DNA of 64,000 nt from Spongiactinospora rosea (GCF_003315795.1 NZ_QMEY01000013.1:124001-188000), one strand, 5' to 3'. Shown: positions 41,019 to 51,734, counted from the stretch's first letter. The notes: generated from the sequence alone by a model not told the origin. Numbers and translations: made by a program.

Positions 41019-43181
41019 GTGAGATCCCGCGTCCTCATCCTCGCTTTACTGACCGTCTTAGTGACGGGCCTCGGCCTTCCGGTGCCGGCCGAGGCCCACG
41101 CGGCACAGCAGGTGGGCGTCCAAGCCGCCGCCGTCGACTGGGCGCCATGGACCGCCTACACCGCCGGCACGATCGTCACTTACAACGGCGTCCCATACCG
41201 GTGCAAGCAGGACCACACCTCCCTTCCCGGCTGGGAGCCCCCCAACGTCCCGATGCTGTGGGAGAGTCTGCTGCCCTCGGCACCGGCGAACCCGCGCGTC
41301 ACCGGCGTCACCACCGGCAGCGTCTCGCTGGCCTGGGACGCCGCAAGCGGCATCGTCACCGGATACCGGGTCTATGAGGGCAGCACGCAGCGCGCGCAGG
41401 GCGCCGCCACCACCGTCACCTTCTCCGGCCTCGGCAAGTGCGAGACCCACAGCTACACGATCAAGGCGTACAACGAATACGGGGAGTCCGCGGCCGGTAA
41501 CGTGAGCGCCACCACGATCGCCTGCACCCGGGTGCCCTGGGAGCCCTCGACCGCCTACACCGCCGGCACGATCGTCATCTACAACGGTGTCCTCTACCAG
41601 TGCCTACAGAACCACACGGCCATTCCCGGCTGGGAGCCCCCCAACACGCCTCCGCTGTGGAGGGCCGTCCCCGTGTGGGCACCCTCGACCGCCTACACCG
41701 CCGGTACGGTCGTCACCCACGACGGCGTCCCCTATCAGTGCCTGCTGAACCACACCTCCGCCCCCGGCAAAGAGCCCGACCGCGAACTGACGCTGTGGCA
41801 GCGCGTCACCGTCAGCGACGACGTCGCGCCCTCGTTCCCGGCGAACCTGCGCGTCACCCGCACGACCTCCAGCAGCGTCGCGCTGGCCTGGAACGCCTCC
41901 ACCGACAACGTCCGCCTCGCCGGATACGAGGTCTACCGCAATGACACACTGGTGACCACCGTGCCGGGCACCACCTATACCGACACCGGCCTGGCCCCCT
42001 CGACCGCCTACACCTACATGCTGCGCGCCCGCGACACCTCGGGCAACCGCTCGGACGCCTCCTACGTCGCCGCCACCACCGAGGCACCGGCGCCCAGCCA
42101 GCCCGCCACCGCCGTGGCGACCGCGGGCGACACCAATGTCACGCTGAGGTGGGGCACCGGCGGCGGCACCGTGACCGGGTACCGGGTCTATGAGGGCACC
42201 ACGCAGCGCGCGCAGGTCATCTCCACCACTGCCGACATCTCCGGCGTCGGCAAGTGCCAGACCCACAAGTACACGATCAAGGCGTACAACGTGACCGGGG
42301 AGTCGGCGGGCCGTGACGTGAACGCCACCACGACCGGCTGCTCTGGCCCCAGCCCCAACCCGGACAGGCTGCCCGGCGCCCCGTACCTGTCGGCGGCCGC
42401 GGGACCCTCACCGGCCACGGTGATGGGCGCCACCGGCGTCAAGTCCTTCACGATGGCCTTCGTTCAGGCGGCCGGCAGCGCCTGTAACCCGCAGTGGGAC
42501 GGCGTGCGCCCGCTGAACGGCGGCCCCGACGCCAGCGCGATCGGCATGATCAGGTCCAGGGGCGGCAGCGTGGAGATCTCCTTCGGCGGCCCGACCGGCA
42601 GCAAGCTCGGCCGCACCTGCTCAAGCCCGCCGGCCTTCGCCAACGTGGTCCAGTACGTCATCTCCGCCTTCGGCCCGACCGCGGTCGACTTCTACCTGGA
42701 GCCCGACGAGTTGGAGGACATCGTCGTCCAGGACCGCATCCTCAACGGCCTCAAGATCGTCAAGCAGAACTTCCCGAACGTCAAGATCTCCGTCACCCTC
42801 CCAGCGCTCAAGACCGGCTTGACCCCCGCGGGCGTTCGCCTGGTCAATCAGGCCAAGACCCTGAGCGTGCCGATCGACGTCTACACGATCAGGGCGTTCG
42901 ACTTCGGCGCCTACGACGTCTACCAGGAGACCGTCAACGCCTCCGAAGGGCTCAAGAGCACGCTGAAGAGCGTGTTCGGCTGGAGCGACGCCCAGGCCTA
43001 CGCCCACATGGGCATCGCGGGCATGAACAACAGGTCCAACATAGGGGAGAACACGACCCCGGCCCTGTGGACCGAGATCCGTAACTGGGCCATGGTCAAG
43101 GGCCTGACCCGGCTCACCTTCTGGGCGGTCAACCGCGAGCCGGGCGGATGGCCGTTCACCCAGATCACCGCCGGCTTCTGA
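41019..43181 (+). CDS. Secreted GH18-like protein with three CBM5/12 and three FnIII modules
   Basis: 720 residues from GTG 41019 (AGGGAG 6 bases upstream). Residues 1-30 are a signal peptide. Carbohydrate-binding modules CBM5/12 lie at about 38-82, 172-215 and 217-262, each with WxPSTAYTAGTxV and HTS/HTA-type aromatic patches. FnIII domains are at about 87-168, 270-354 and 358-440. The GH18-like barrel runs from about 453. Its strand-3 motif SVEISFGG is conserved, but the catalytic motif that is normally DxxDFDIE reads AVDFYLEPD (555-563): the Asp next to the acid Glu561 is Tyr. It may be a chitin-binding protein with weak or altered activity. Substrate recognition, probably chitin, is inferred from CBM5/12. 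Confidence 0.85.
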   Translation: MRSRVLILALLTVLVTGLGLPVPAEAHAAQQVGVQAAAVDWAPWTAYTAGTIVTYNGVPYRCKQDHTSLPGWEPPNVPMLWESLLPSAPANPRVTGVTTGSVSLAWDAASGIVTGYRVYEGSTQRAQGAATTVTFSGLGKCETHSYTIKAYNEYGESAAGNVSATTIACTRVPWEPSTAYTAGTIVIYNGVLYQCLQNHTAIPGWEPPNTPPLWRAVPVWAPSTAYTAGTVVTHDGVPYQCLLNHTSAPGKEPDRELTLWQRVTVSDDVAPSFPANLRVTRTTSSSVALAWNASTDNVRLAGYEVYRNDTLVTTVPGTTYTDTGLAPSTAYTYMLRARDTSGNRSDASYVAATTEAPAPSQPATAVATAGDTNVTLRWGTGGGTVTGYRVYEGTTQRAQVISTTADISGVGKCQTHKYTIKAYNVTGESAGRDVNATTTGCSGPSPNPDRLPGAPYLSAAAGPSPATVMGATGVKSFTMAFVQAAGSACNPQWDGVRPLNGGPDASAIGMIRSRGGSVEISFGGPTGSKLGRTCSSPPAFANVVQYVISAFGPTAVDFYLEPDELEDIVVQDRILNGLKIVKQNFPNVKISVTLPALKTGLTPAGVRLVNQAKTLSVPIDVYTIRAFDFGAYDVYQETVNASEGLKSTLKSVFGWSDAQAYAHMGIAGMNNRSNIGENTTPALWTEIRNWAMVKGLTRLTFWAVNREPGGWPFTQITAGF

Positions 43182-43209
43182 CGGCACGACCCCACCACGA
43201 CCCGACGAA

Positions 43210-43233
43210 AGGGGCGGGCACCCACCCGCCCCT
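43210..43233 (+). terminator. Strong GC hairpin after the GH18-like gene
   Basis: AGGGGCGGG pairs with CCCGCCCCT over a 6-base loop, 29 bp after the stop at 43181 and before the convergent acyl-CoA dehydrogenase gene. Confidence 0.75.
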
Positions 43234-43270
43234 GGTCTTGAGGGGAGATCAGGCCTGAGCAGGTCAGGGC

Positions 43271-44434
43271 CTATTTGAGGAGTTGGCGGGCCATGACCAT
43301 GCGCTGGATCTGGTTGGTGCCCTCGTAGATCTGGGTGATCTTGGCGTCGCGCATCATGCGTTCGACCGGGTAGTCGCGGGTGTAGCCGTAGCCGCCGAGG
43401 AGTTGGACGGCGTCGGTGGTGATTTCCATGGCGGCGTCGGAGGCGGCGCATTTGGCGGCGCTGGAGAAGAAGGTGAGGTCCTTGGGGGAGGCGCCCTGGG
43501 TGGCGGCCTCGGATTTGGCGGCGGCGGCGTAGGTGAGCTGGCGGGCGGCTTCGAGCTTCATGGCCATGTCGGCGAGCATGAACTGCACGCCCTGGAAGTC
43601 GGCGATCGGCTTGCCGAACTGCTTGCGTTCCTTGACGTAGCCGATGGCGTAGTCGAGGGCGCCCTGGGCGATGCCGAGGGCCTGGGCGGCGATGGTGATG
43701 CGGGTGTGGTCGAGGGTGGCCAGGGCGGTGCGGAAGCCGGTGCCGGGGTCGCCGATCATGCGGGAGGCCGGGATGCGGACGTCTTCGAGGATGACCTGGC
43801 GGGTGGGGGACGCCTTGATGCCGAGTTTCTTCTCCTTGGCGCCGAAGCTGACGCCCTCGTCGTCCTTCTCCACCACGAAGGCGGAGATGCCGCGGGGGCC
43901 GGCCGAGGGGTCGGTGACGGCCATGAGGGTGTAGTACTCGGACACACCGGCGTTGGTGATCCACATCTTGGTGCCGTTGAGGACGTAGTGGTCGCCGTCG
44001 CGTACGGCGCGGGTCTTCATGGCCGCGGCGTCGGAGCCCGCCTCGGGCTCGGACAGGGCGTAGGAGAACATCGCGTCGCCGCGGGCGACCGAGGGCAGGT
44101 AGCGCTGTTTGAGCTCCTCCGAGGCCGACAGCAGCAGGGGCACGGTGCCGAGCTTGTTGACGGCGGGGATGAGTGAGGAGGAGGCGCAGGCACGGGCGAC
44201 CTCCTCGATGACGATGACCGTGGCGAGCGCGTCGGCTCCGGCGCCGCCGTACTGCTCCGGGACGTGCACGGCGTGGAAATCGGCCGCGACGAGGTCTTTG
44301 TAGACCTCCCACGGGAACTCCTCCGCCTCGTCGGCCTGCGCCGCACGCGGGGCGATCTTCTCTTCGGCGAGAGCCCGGACGGCCTGACGGAGCATGTCGT
44401 GCTCCTCAGCGGGCGCATAGAGAGGGAAGCTCAT
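43271..44434 (-). CDS. Acyl-CoA dehydrogenase
   Basis: 387 residues, the standard family length. Flavoenzyme for alpha,beta-desaturation of acyl-CoA. Visible hallmarks: YALSEPEAGSDAAAMKTRAV, MWITNAGVSEYYTLMAVTD, DFQGVQFMLADMAMKLEAAR, QLLGGYGYTRDYPVERMMRD, and the catalytic-base region KITQIYEGTNQIQRMVMAR with Glu in the short-chain-type position. Acyl chain length is not predictable. ATG start 44434; it stands alone and diverges from the UDP-glucose dehydrogenase gene across about 190 bp. Confidence 0.93.
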   Translation of the reverse strand: MSFPLYAPAEEHDMLRQAVRALAEEKIAPRAAQADEAEEFPWEVYKDLVAADFHAVHVPEQYGGAGADALATVIVIEEVARACASSSLIPAVNKLGTVPLLLSASEELKQRYLPSVARGDAMFSYALSEPEAGSDAAAMKTRAVRDGDHYVLNGTKMWITNAGVSEYYTLMAVTDPSAGPRGISAFVVEKDDEGVSFGAKEKKLGIKASPTRQVILEDVRIPASRMIGDPGTGFRTALATLDHTRITIAAQALGIAQGALDYAIGYVKERKQFGKPIADFQGVQFMLADMAMKLEAARQLTYAAAAKSEAATQGASPKDLTFFSSAAKCAASDAAMEITTDAVQLLGGYGYTRDYPVERMMRDAKITQIYEGTNQIQRMVMARQLLK

Positions 44435-44625
44435 GGACAGATACTAGGACGTCCAACAAAACGCTTCCATGGCGCACCCAGCGGGCAAGGGTTCCGCTGA
44501 AGCGAGAGGCACGTGGTTTTCACCCGGTGCGGAACATGGAACGCGAGGGGCCGATAGCATGCCTCGGCAACCCGACCAGGATGATTGGTCCATACATCAT
44601 TGGCGCTGTCGAGAGGAGCGCAGAC

Positions 44626-45917
44626 GTGGCGTATCGCCTCACGGTGCTGGGAACCGGCTATCTCGGCGCGACGCATGCCGCGTGCATGGCCGAGCTGGGC
44701 TTCGAGGTGCTCGGCCTCGACGTCGACGCCGCCAAGATCGAACGATTGCGCGCCGGTGACCTCCCGATCCACGAACCGGGGCTGCGCGAGGTGCTGGTAC
44801 GCAACCTCGCCAACGGACGGCTGCGCTTCACCACCTCCTACGAGGAGGTGGCCGAGTTCGGCGATGTCCACTTCGTGTGCGTGGGGACGCCGCAGAAGCG
44901 CGGCGAGAACGCCGCGGACGTCTCCTACCTGGACGCCGTGGTCGAGTCACTGGCACCGCACCTGACCCGCGAGTGCCTGGTGGTGGGCAAGTCCACGGTG
45001 CCGGTGGGCACCGCGCAGCGGCTGGCCGACAAGCTGGTACGCCTGGCGCCCTCCGGAACCAACGCCGAGCTGGCCTGGAATCCGGAGTTCCTGCGCGAGG
45101 GCTTCGCCGTCCAGGACACCCTGCACCCCAACCGGATCGTGCTCGGCGTGGCCAGCGAGCGCGCCGAGAAGATCCTGCGGGACATCTACGCGCCGCTCGG
45201 CGAGGACGTGCCCGTCGTGGTCACCGACTACCCGACGTCGGAGCTGGTCAAGAACGCGGCCAACGCGTTCCTGGCCACCAAGATCTCCTTCATAAACGCG
45301 ATGGCGGAGGTCTGCGAGTCCTCCCACGCCGACGTCAAGCAGCTCTCGCTGGCGCTGTCCTTCGACGAGCGGATCGGCGGCAAGTTCCTCAACCCGGGGC
45401 TCGGCTTCGGCGGCGGCTGCCTGCCCAAGGACATCAGGGCCTTCATGGCGCGGGCCGGTGAGCTGGGGGCCGACCAGGCGCTGACGTTCCTGCGCGAGGT
45501 GGACGCGATCAACATGCGGCGCCGCGCCCGGATGGTGGACCTGGCCCGCGAGCTGGTCGGCGGGTCCTTCCACGGCTGCACGGTGGCGGTGCTCGGCGCG
45601 GCGTTCAAACCCAACTCCGACGACATCCGCGACTCGCCCGCGCTGGACGTGGCGGTGACGATCGGCCACCAGGGCGGGCGGGTGACGGTCTACGACCCGG
45701 TGGCCCTGGACAACGCGCGCATGGCCCACCCCGAGCTGACGTACGGCGAGTCGGCCCTCGCGGCGGCGCGCGGCGCGCACGTGGTGCTGCTGCTGACCGA
45801 GTGGCAGGAGTTCATCGACCTGGACCCTGAGGAGCTGGGCCAGGTGGTGGCGACCCGCAAGATCGTGGACGGGCGCAACGCGCTCGACGCCGAGACCTGG
45901 CGGGCCGCCGCCTGGCA

Positions 45918-45942
<25 letters not shown>
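44626..45942 (+). CDS. UDP-glucose/GDP-mannose 6-dehydrogenase family enzyme
   Basis: 438 residues from GTG 44626 (GAGAGGAG 7 bases upstream). N-terminal Rossmann loop LTVLGTGYLGATHAACMAEL, NAELAWNPEFLREGFAVQDT, and the catalytic Cys265 in GLGFGGGCLPKDIRAFM with the usual Lys-Asp. The C-terminal NAD-dependent domain contains LGAAFKPNSDDIRDSPALDV. It oxidises a nucleotide sugar (UDP-glucose most likely) to the uronate, supplying glycopolymer precursors. The last 25 bp overlap the convergent purE. Confidence 0.92.
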
Positions 45943-46423
<481 letters not shown>

Positions 46424-46427
<4 letters not shown>

Positions 46428-47581
46428 GTGTAGATCCCTTCGGAGAGGTAGACCGCCGCGTGGCGGGCGCGCTCGCGTACGGAGGCGAGGTCGTCGCCGA
46501 GCGCCGTGACGTGGCCGATCTTGCGCCCGGGGCGTACCTCCTTGCCGTAGAAGTGCACCTTCACCCCGGGGTCGTGGGCCATGACGTGCTCGTAGCGGGC
46601 GAACAGGTCGGGGTCGTCGCCGCCCAGGACGTTGGCCATGACCACCACGGGCGCGGTCATGGACGGCGAGCCGAGCGGGAGGTCCAGCACGGCCCGCAGG
46701 TGCTGCTCGAACTGCGAGGTGCGGGCGCCCTCGATCGTCCAGTGGCCGCTGTTGTGCGGGCGCATCGCCAGCTCGTTGACCAGCATGCCGGTCTTGGTCT
46801 GGAACATCTCCACCGCGAGCAGCCCGGTCACGCCCAGCTCGTTGGCGATCTTCAGGCCGACCCGCTGCGCCTCGGCGGCGTGCTCGGGGTCCAGGCCGGG
46901 GGCGGGAGCGAGCACCTCGACGCAGATGCCGTCGCGCTGCACGGTCTCCACCACCGGGTAGCTGACGCCCTGCCCGTGCGGGGAGCGCGCGACCAGTACG
47001 GCCAGCTCACGCTCGAACGGCACGTACGCCTCGGCCATCAGGGCCACCCCGCCGCCCAGGACCTCGGCCGCCTCGGCGGGATCGTCGCAGATCCACACGC
47101 CCCGGCCGTCGTAGCCGCCGCGTATCGCCTTGAGCACCACCGGCCAGCCGTGCTCGTCGCCGAACTCCCTGACCTCCGCCTCTGTGGCCACCCGCCGCCA
47201 CGGCGGGCAGGGCGCGCCCACGGCGGTCAGGCGTTCGCGCATGACGGCCTTGTCCTGGGCGTGGACCAGGGCCTCGGCGCCCGGGCGTACGGCGATCCCG
47301 TCGGCGGCCAGGGCCGCGATGTGGCCGGTCGGCACGTGCTCGTGGTCGAACGTGACCACCGCGCACCCCTTGGCGAAGTCGCGCAGGTCGTCGAGGTCTC
47401 GGTAGTCGCCGACGCGGACGTCGGAGATGACGCGGGCCGCGCTCTCGCCGGTGCCACCGGCCAGCACGCGCAGATCGACGCCCAGGCCGATGGCGGCCTG
47501 CTGGGTCATCCGGGCGAGTTGCCCGGCGCCCACCATTCCGACCACCGGCATACCGGCATCAGGCATATCGTGGCTGCTCAC
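46424..47581 (-). CDS. purK: 5-(carboxyamino)imidazole ribonucleotide synthase PurK
   Basis: 385 residues. ATP-grasp enzyme that carboxylates AIR at N5 using ATP and bicarbonate. Recognisable pieces: VGMVGAGQLARMTQQAAIGL, VVTFDHEHVP, PVVLKAIRGGYDGRGV, and the metal/ATP region GLLAVEMFQTKTGMLVNELA with RPHNSGHWTIEGA. Start GTG 47581; ATG 47566 is an in-frame alternative and neither has an obvious ribosome site. It is the first gene of the purK-purE operon. Confidence 0.96.
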
Positions 47582-47602
47582 GTCGGCTCAGCTTACCGGT
47601 GG

Positions 47603-49045
47603 TCACCGAGCGGCCCACCACACCCAGGCGGCGAGCACCCCGGCCCCGGTCACGGCCTGCGCGGCGAGCGTGGCCGCGAGCGCCGACGGCCCGGTAAGGG
47701 CGGTCAGGAACGGCAGGCTGCCGATGACGGCGATGTCGATGCCGGTCAGCGCCCAGATCATGGGGCCCAGCGGGATCGCGCCGCCGGGGGTCTCGAAGGC
47801 CGGCATCGAGTGGTCGATCGGCCGCCGCGCGGCCATCCGCAGCGCGCCCGCGGCGATGGCGGGGGCGGCGAGCGGGGCGAACGGCAGCAGGCCGGGCAGT
47901 CCGAGGAACACCAGGGCGAGGGCCAGCCAGGCGCAGCTCAGCAGGGCCGGGAGCAGGCTTCTGGCCGCCCGGGTGGGACGGGGGGCGAGGCCGAGCAGGC
48001 GGGACAGGGAGGGGTCGCTGGCGTCCCGGCGCATGCCGGCCGTACCGGCCACGGCGGCGGTCATCGCGCCGCCGAACAGCAGGACCGCGGTGAGGCCGCC
48101 CTGGTCGGGCGCGGCCAGGGCGGGCAGCGCGGCGGACGCGGCCAGCGCCACGGCCCGCAAGGGGCGGCGGGCGAACCTGCGCCAGTCGTACCAGGCCGGC
48201 GCCAACGACGTGCGGAACCCACGCCGGGCCGTGGTCAGCAGAGCGGGCCAGGGGCGGGAGCGGAGGACGCGGGAACGCCAGTGGTTGTCCTCGGCGATCC
48301 AGGTGAGGGTGGACGGGTCGAGTCCGGCCGTGCCCGCGGCCAGGTGCCCGGCCCTGGTGGAGGCGGCCAGTACGGAGGCGGCGGGCAGACGGGTCAGGGC
48401 GGCCCAGGCACGCCGGGCGAGCAGGGCCGCGGCGACCACGGCGGCGGCACTGCCCGGTACCGGGACGAACACGGCGGCCAGCACGACCAGCACGACGAGT
48501 GTGAGGACCGCCGCGGGCCACGCCCGGTCCCAGCCGGGGTCGGCCTGCGCGAGTACGCTCAGCGCCATCCCGCCCGCCGAGGCGGACATGCCGAGCACCG
48601 CGGAGGTCAGTACGGCGGCCGCGAGCCCGCTCTCCGGCCCCAGTACGGCCAGCAGCCCGAACCCGATCGCGACCCCGGCGGCCAGCGCGACCGCCAGCAG
48701 GATGCCCGCGGACCGGCTCAGCACCGCGCGGCGGGGCAGCGGCGAGAGCACCAGCCAGGCGGCGTCGGCCGCGGACACCGCGACCGGGCCCAGGGCGCGG
48801 GCCGCGGCGAGGAAGGCGCCCAGGGCCAGCACGACCAGGATCAGGCCGGGCACGATCCGCGCGGGGTCGGCCTGCCGGGCGACCGCGCCCAGCGCCAGCG
48901 AGAGCGGGTGCGCCAGCAGCACGGCCGCCATGGCCAGCCCGAACACCGCCGCGTAGCGGTCGCTCCAGCTCCGGGGCCGCGGGTGGTCCTGCCGCCGCGA
49001 CCTGACGTACGCGCGTACGGCGAGCACGGTCCGGTCAGCGTTCAT
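47603..49045 (-). CDS. ABC exporter membrane subunit, DUF6297-like
   Basis: 480 residues with about ten to twelve hydrophobic helices (for example IVPGLILVVLALGAFLAAAR and GILLAVALAAGVAIGFGLLA). SLTRDPS-like RRDASDPSLSRLLGLAPRPT lies between membrane halves. It pairs with the ATPase gene by a 4-bp ATGA overlap, so it is the permease of an ABC-2-like exporter. From memory it matches a family annotated DUF6297 in actinobacteria; the substrate is unknown. Confidence 0.7.
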   Translation of the reverse strand: MNADRTVLAVRAYVRSRRQDHPRPRSWSDRYAAVFGLAMAAVLLAHPLSLALGAVARQADPARIVPGLILVVLALGAFLAAARALGPVAVSAADAAWLVLSPLPRRAVLSRSAGILLAVALAAGVAIGFGLLAVLGPESGLAAAVLTSAVLGMSASAGGMALSVLAQADPGWDRAWPAAVLTLVVLVVLAAVFVPVPGSAAAVVAAALLARRAWAALTRLPAASVLAASTRAGHLAAGTAGLDPSTLTWIAEDNHWRSRVLRSRPWPALLTTARRGFRTSLAPAWYDWRRFARRPLRAVALAASAALPALAAPDQGGLTAVLLFGGAMTAAVAGTAGMRRDASDPSLSRLLGLAPRPTRAARSLLPALLSCAWLALALVFLGLPGLLPFAPLAAPAIAAGALRMAARRPIDHSMPAFETPGGAIPLGPMIWALTGIDIAVIGSLPFLTALTGPSALAATLAAQAVTGAGVLAAWVWWAAR

Positions 49046-49692
49046 CGGGCGACCGCCCGGCCCTCGGACAGCCGTACCAGGCGGGCGCCGGCGGACTCGG
49101 CGAGGCCCTGGTCGTGGGTGGCCATCACCACCGTGCCGCCCGCCGCCGTGTACCCGCGCAGGATCTCCCCCAGCCGGGGCCGGAAACCGGCGTCGAGCCC
49201 GCGTTCCGGCTCGTCGAGCAGCAGCAGGCGGCTCGGCCGCAGCAGGGCCATGGCCAGCGACAACCGCTGCCGCTGGCCCGTGGAGAGGTTCAGCGGGGCC
49301 ACGTCGGCGCGCGCCCGCAGGTCGAAGGTCGCCAGGGCGTCGGCGGCGGTCATGCGCGTCTCGCCGTACACGGCCTGTACCAGGCCCAGGTGCTCCTCGA
49401 CGGTCAGGCCGGGGTACCAGCCGGGCTCGTCGGCCACCAGCACCACATCGCCCCAGAAGGCCGCGTCGTCGCGGGGCGGGCCGCCGCCTAGTACGTCGAT
49501 CTCGCCGGAGTCGAGCCGCTGCAGGCCCGCCAGACCGCGCAACAGCGTGGACTTCCCCACCCCGTTGTCCCCCATGATCGCGACCGCCTCGCCGGTCGCG
49601 GCGCTCAGGTCGACGCCGTCGAGAACCAGGTTGCCGCCCAGCTCAACGCGGGCATCGGCCACAGTGAGGGCGGATTTCCGCCGGATTGCCAT
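49042..49692 (-). CDS. ABC transporter ATP-binding protein
   Basis: 216 residues from ATG 49692 (GTG directly before is possible). Walker A MGDNGVGKSTLLRGLAGLQ, Q-loop region, signature LNLSTGQRQRLSLAMALLRP, Walker B LLLLDEPERGLDAGF (D-loop with ERGLD) and H-switch VVMATHDQGLAESAG. A minimal single-domain ATPase paired with the permease that follows. Confidence 0.93.
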   Translation of the reverse strand: MAIRRKSALTVADARVELGGNLVLDGVDLSAATGEAVAIMGDNGVGKSTLLRGLAGLQRLDSGEIDVLGGGPPRDDAAFWGDVVLVADEPGWYPGLTVEEHLGLVQAVYGETRMTAADALATFDLRARADVAPLNLSTGQRQRLSLAMALLRPSRLLLLDEPERGLDAGFRPRLGEILRGYTAAGGTVVMATHDQGLAESAGARLVRLSEGRAVAR

Positions 49693-49874
49693 CACCCCTC
49701 GGATGCTAGCCAGACCCTCCGGCGGTCGCCCCATAACGTGCGCAGATGCGAAGATTATCCGCATTCACTGTGAAAGATCAGTCAAAGCCTGATATTTCCA
49801 TCCTGGCAGAACGGTGCAACCGTGGTGCCTTCCAGTAACAGGCGTACACAGGCGACCACTCCCCCGGTAGCCTG

Positions 49875-50399
49875 ATGAACAGAGACCAGCCGGCCGGTTC
49901 CCGGGCGGCGAACCGAAAGGACCGTACCGAAGCCGTGCAGCTTCTCACTCGCGTCTACCAGCGCATCGCGGCCCTGGTGCATGAGCTGGCCAAGTTCGGC
50001 ACGATCGGCGCCATCGCGTTCGTCATCGACTACGGCGGCTCCAACCTGCTGCGTTTCGGTCTGGACCTCGGCCCGCTGGTCTCCAAGGCCATCCCCACCG
50101 TCCTGGCCGCCACCTTCGCCTACCTCGGCAACCGCTTCTGGACCTGGCGGGACCGCCAGCAGAGCGGGCTGGCCCGCGAGTACGTGCTGTTCTTCGCCCT
50201 CAACGGGGTCGGCCTGCTGATCTCGATGCTGGTGATCGGCTTCGTGACCTACACGCTCGGCCTGGAAGACATACTGAGCTACAACATCGCGCTGATCATC
50301 GGCACCGCCCTGGGCACGCTGTTCCGGTTCTGGTCCTACAAGAAGTGGGTCTTCCTGGAGTCGGCCGAGACCAAGCCCGAGTACACCGAGGCCCGCTGA
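49875..50399 (+). CDS. GtrA-family membrane protein
   Basis: 174 residues with four hydrophobic helices. FGTIGAIAFVIDYGGSNLLR, TFAYLGNRFWTWRDRQ and ALGTLFRFWSYKKWVFL are typical GtrA motifs, including the FW/YKKWVF end. GtrA proteins are thought to aid translocation of lipid-linked sugars. ATG 49875 is used; a GTG at 49935 is an in-frame alternative. It could serve the glycosylation machinery of the first half of the window, but no sugar transferase is next to it. Confidence 0.87.
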   Translation: MNRDQPAGSRAANRKDRTEAVQLLTRVYQRIAALVHELAKFGTIGAIAFVIDYGGSNLLRFGLDLGPLVSKAIPTVLAATFAYLGNRFWTWRDRQQSGLAREYVLFFALNGVGLLISMLVIGFVTYTLGLEDILSYNIALIIGTALGTLFRFWSYKKWVFLESAETKPEYTEAR

Positions 50400-50411
50400 C
50401 GTCGCGCGGGT

Positions 50412-51731
50412 TCACGCGGGCCCGCTCACCGCGCGGTTGCGGCCGTCGCCGTTCTCGCCCGGCTCCGCCGCCTCCCCCAGCTCCTCCTCCTGGCCCACCG
50501 GCAGCAGGAACACCCCGAACACCGCCGGACGTGGCCGCAGCAGTTCCAGCCGCCCGCCGTCCGCCGCCGCCAGGGCGCGGGCCAGGGTGAGCCCGAGCCC
50601 GGTGCCCCCGCCGCCGCTCACGTGCCGCTCGAACACCCGCGAGGCCAGGTCGTCGGCGATCCCCGGCCCCTGGTCGCCCACCTCGATCACGATCGACTTC
50701 TCGGTGCTGCTGGTGGTGACGATGACGGGGCCGCCGCCGTGCTCCAGGGAGTTCTCCAGCAGCGAGGCCACCACCTGGCCGAGCGCGCCCGGGGTGGCCA
50801 TCGCCCGCAGGCCGCGGTCGCCGTCCAGCATGAGCTTCCTGCCGGACCTGCGAAACGCCGGCTCCCACTCGGTGACCTGCTGGACCAGGATCGGGTCGAT
50901 GGCGATCGGCGCGGCCTGGGAGTGCCGCTGCCTGCGGGCCGCGGTGAGCAGTTCGTTGATCACGGCGGTCAGCCGTTCGGCCTGCACGATGGCCGCCTCG
51001 CCCTCCTCGCGTACCACCTCGGGCTCGTCCGCGGCGGCGACGATCTCCTCCAGCCGCATGGTGAGGCCGGTGAGCGGGGTGCGGAGCTGGTGGGACGCCT
51101 CGGTGGCGAACTCCCGCTCCCGGCTCAGCAGGTCGGAGATGCGCGTGGCGCTGCGGTCGAGCACCTGGGCGACCCGGTCGAGTTCCTGGATGCCGTAACG
51201 GTGCTTGCTCGGGCGCGCGTCGCCCGAGCCCAGCTTCTCGGCGATCATGGCGAGGTCGCGCAGCGGCAGCGTGAGCCGGCGGGACTGCACGATCGCCAGC
51301 CCCACCGCGACGGCCAGCGCCGCCACCGCGAGCGCCACGATCAGCAGCAGCCGCGCCCGGACGTCCTGTTCGACCTGGCCGCGGTCACGGCTGACCTGCA
51401 CCCACACCCCGCTCTCCGAGTGGGCGTCGGCGGTCATCTTGCTGCCCGCGGGCGGCTCGGTCCCGACGATCGTGGCCCTCGGGGGGTTGCCGCCCTCGTA
51501 CACCTGGATGTAGCGGTCAGGGTAGTTGCGCGCGACCTGCTCGGCGTCGATGGGTTCGTCCTGGATGCGGGCGTACTCGACCTCGCCCAGCAGCCGCCGC
51601 GCGTCGGACTGGAGCTCCTGTCCGGCCTCGTCCACGATCAACCGGCTCACCACGACGCCGAGCGGCACGCCCAGCAGGAGTACCGCGATGACCGCGACGA
51701 CCAGGGTGGAGGACAGTAGTCGTCGGCGCAT
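50412..51731 (-). CDS. Sensor histidine kinase
   Basis: 439 residues. TM helix 1 (about 8-30), an extracellular sensor loop (31-127), TM helix 2 (about 128-148), a HAMP-like segment, then the HisKA domain with phosphorylated H214 in EFATEASHQLRTPLTGL. The ATPase has the N-box LLENSLEHGG, G1 DQGPGIADDLA and G2 GGTGLGLTLARAL. It phosphorylates the response regulator encoded immediately upstream; the regulator stop and the kinase start are 3 bp apart. The stimulus is unknown. Confidence 0.94.
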   Translation of the reverse strand: MRRRLLSSTLVVAVIAVLLLGVPLGVVVSRLIVDEAGQELQSDARRLLGEVEYARIQDEPIDAEQVARNYPDRYIQVYEGGNPPRATIVGTEPPAGSKMTADAHSESGVWVQVSRDRGQVEQDVRARLLLIVALAVAALAVAVGLAIVQSRRLTLPLRDLAMIAEKLGSGDARPSKHRYGIQELDRVAQVLDRSATRISDLLSREREFATEASHQLRTPLTGLTMRLEEIVAAADEPEVVREEGEAAIVQAERLTAVINELLTAARRQRHSQAAPIAIDPILVQQVTEWEPAFRRSGRKLMLDGDRGLRAMATPGALGQVVASLLENSLEHGGGPVIVTTSSTEKSIVIEVGDQGPGIADDLASRVFERHVSGGGGTGLGLTLARALAAADGGRLELLRPRPAVFGVFLLPVGQEEELGEAAEPGENGDGRNRAVSGPA

Positions 51732-51734
51732 CGC

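Noticed and set aside
41134..42330. Repeated DNA segments suggesting a CRISPR-like or tandem repeat array
   Set aside because: The repeats are in frame and encode CBM5/12 and FnIII protein modules of different spacing; there are no short identical repeats with unique spacers.
46460..49792. A 1110-codon open frame on the plus strand
   Set aside because: It is antisense to purK, the ABC permease and the ATPase and has the same biased composition; no family pattern or ribosome site.
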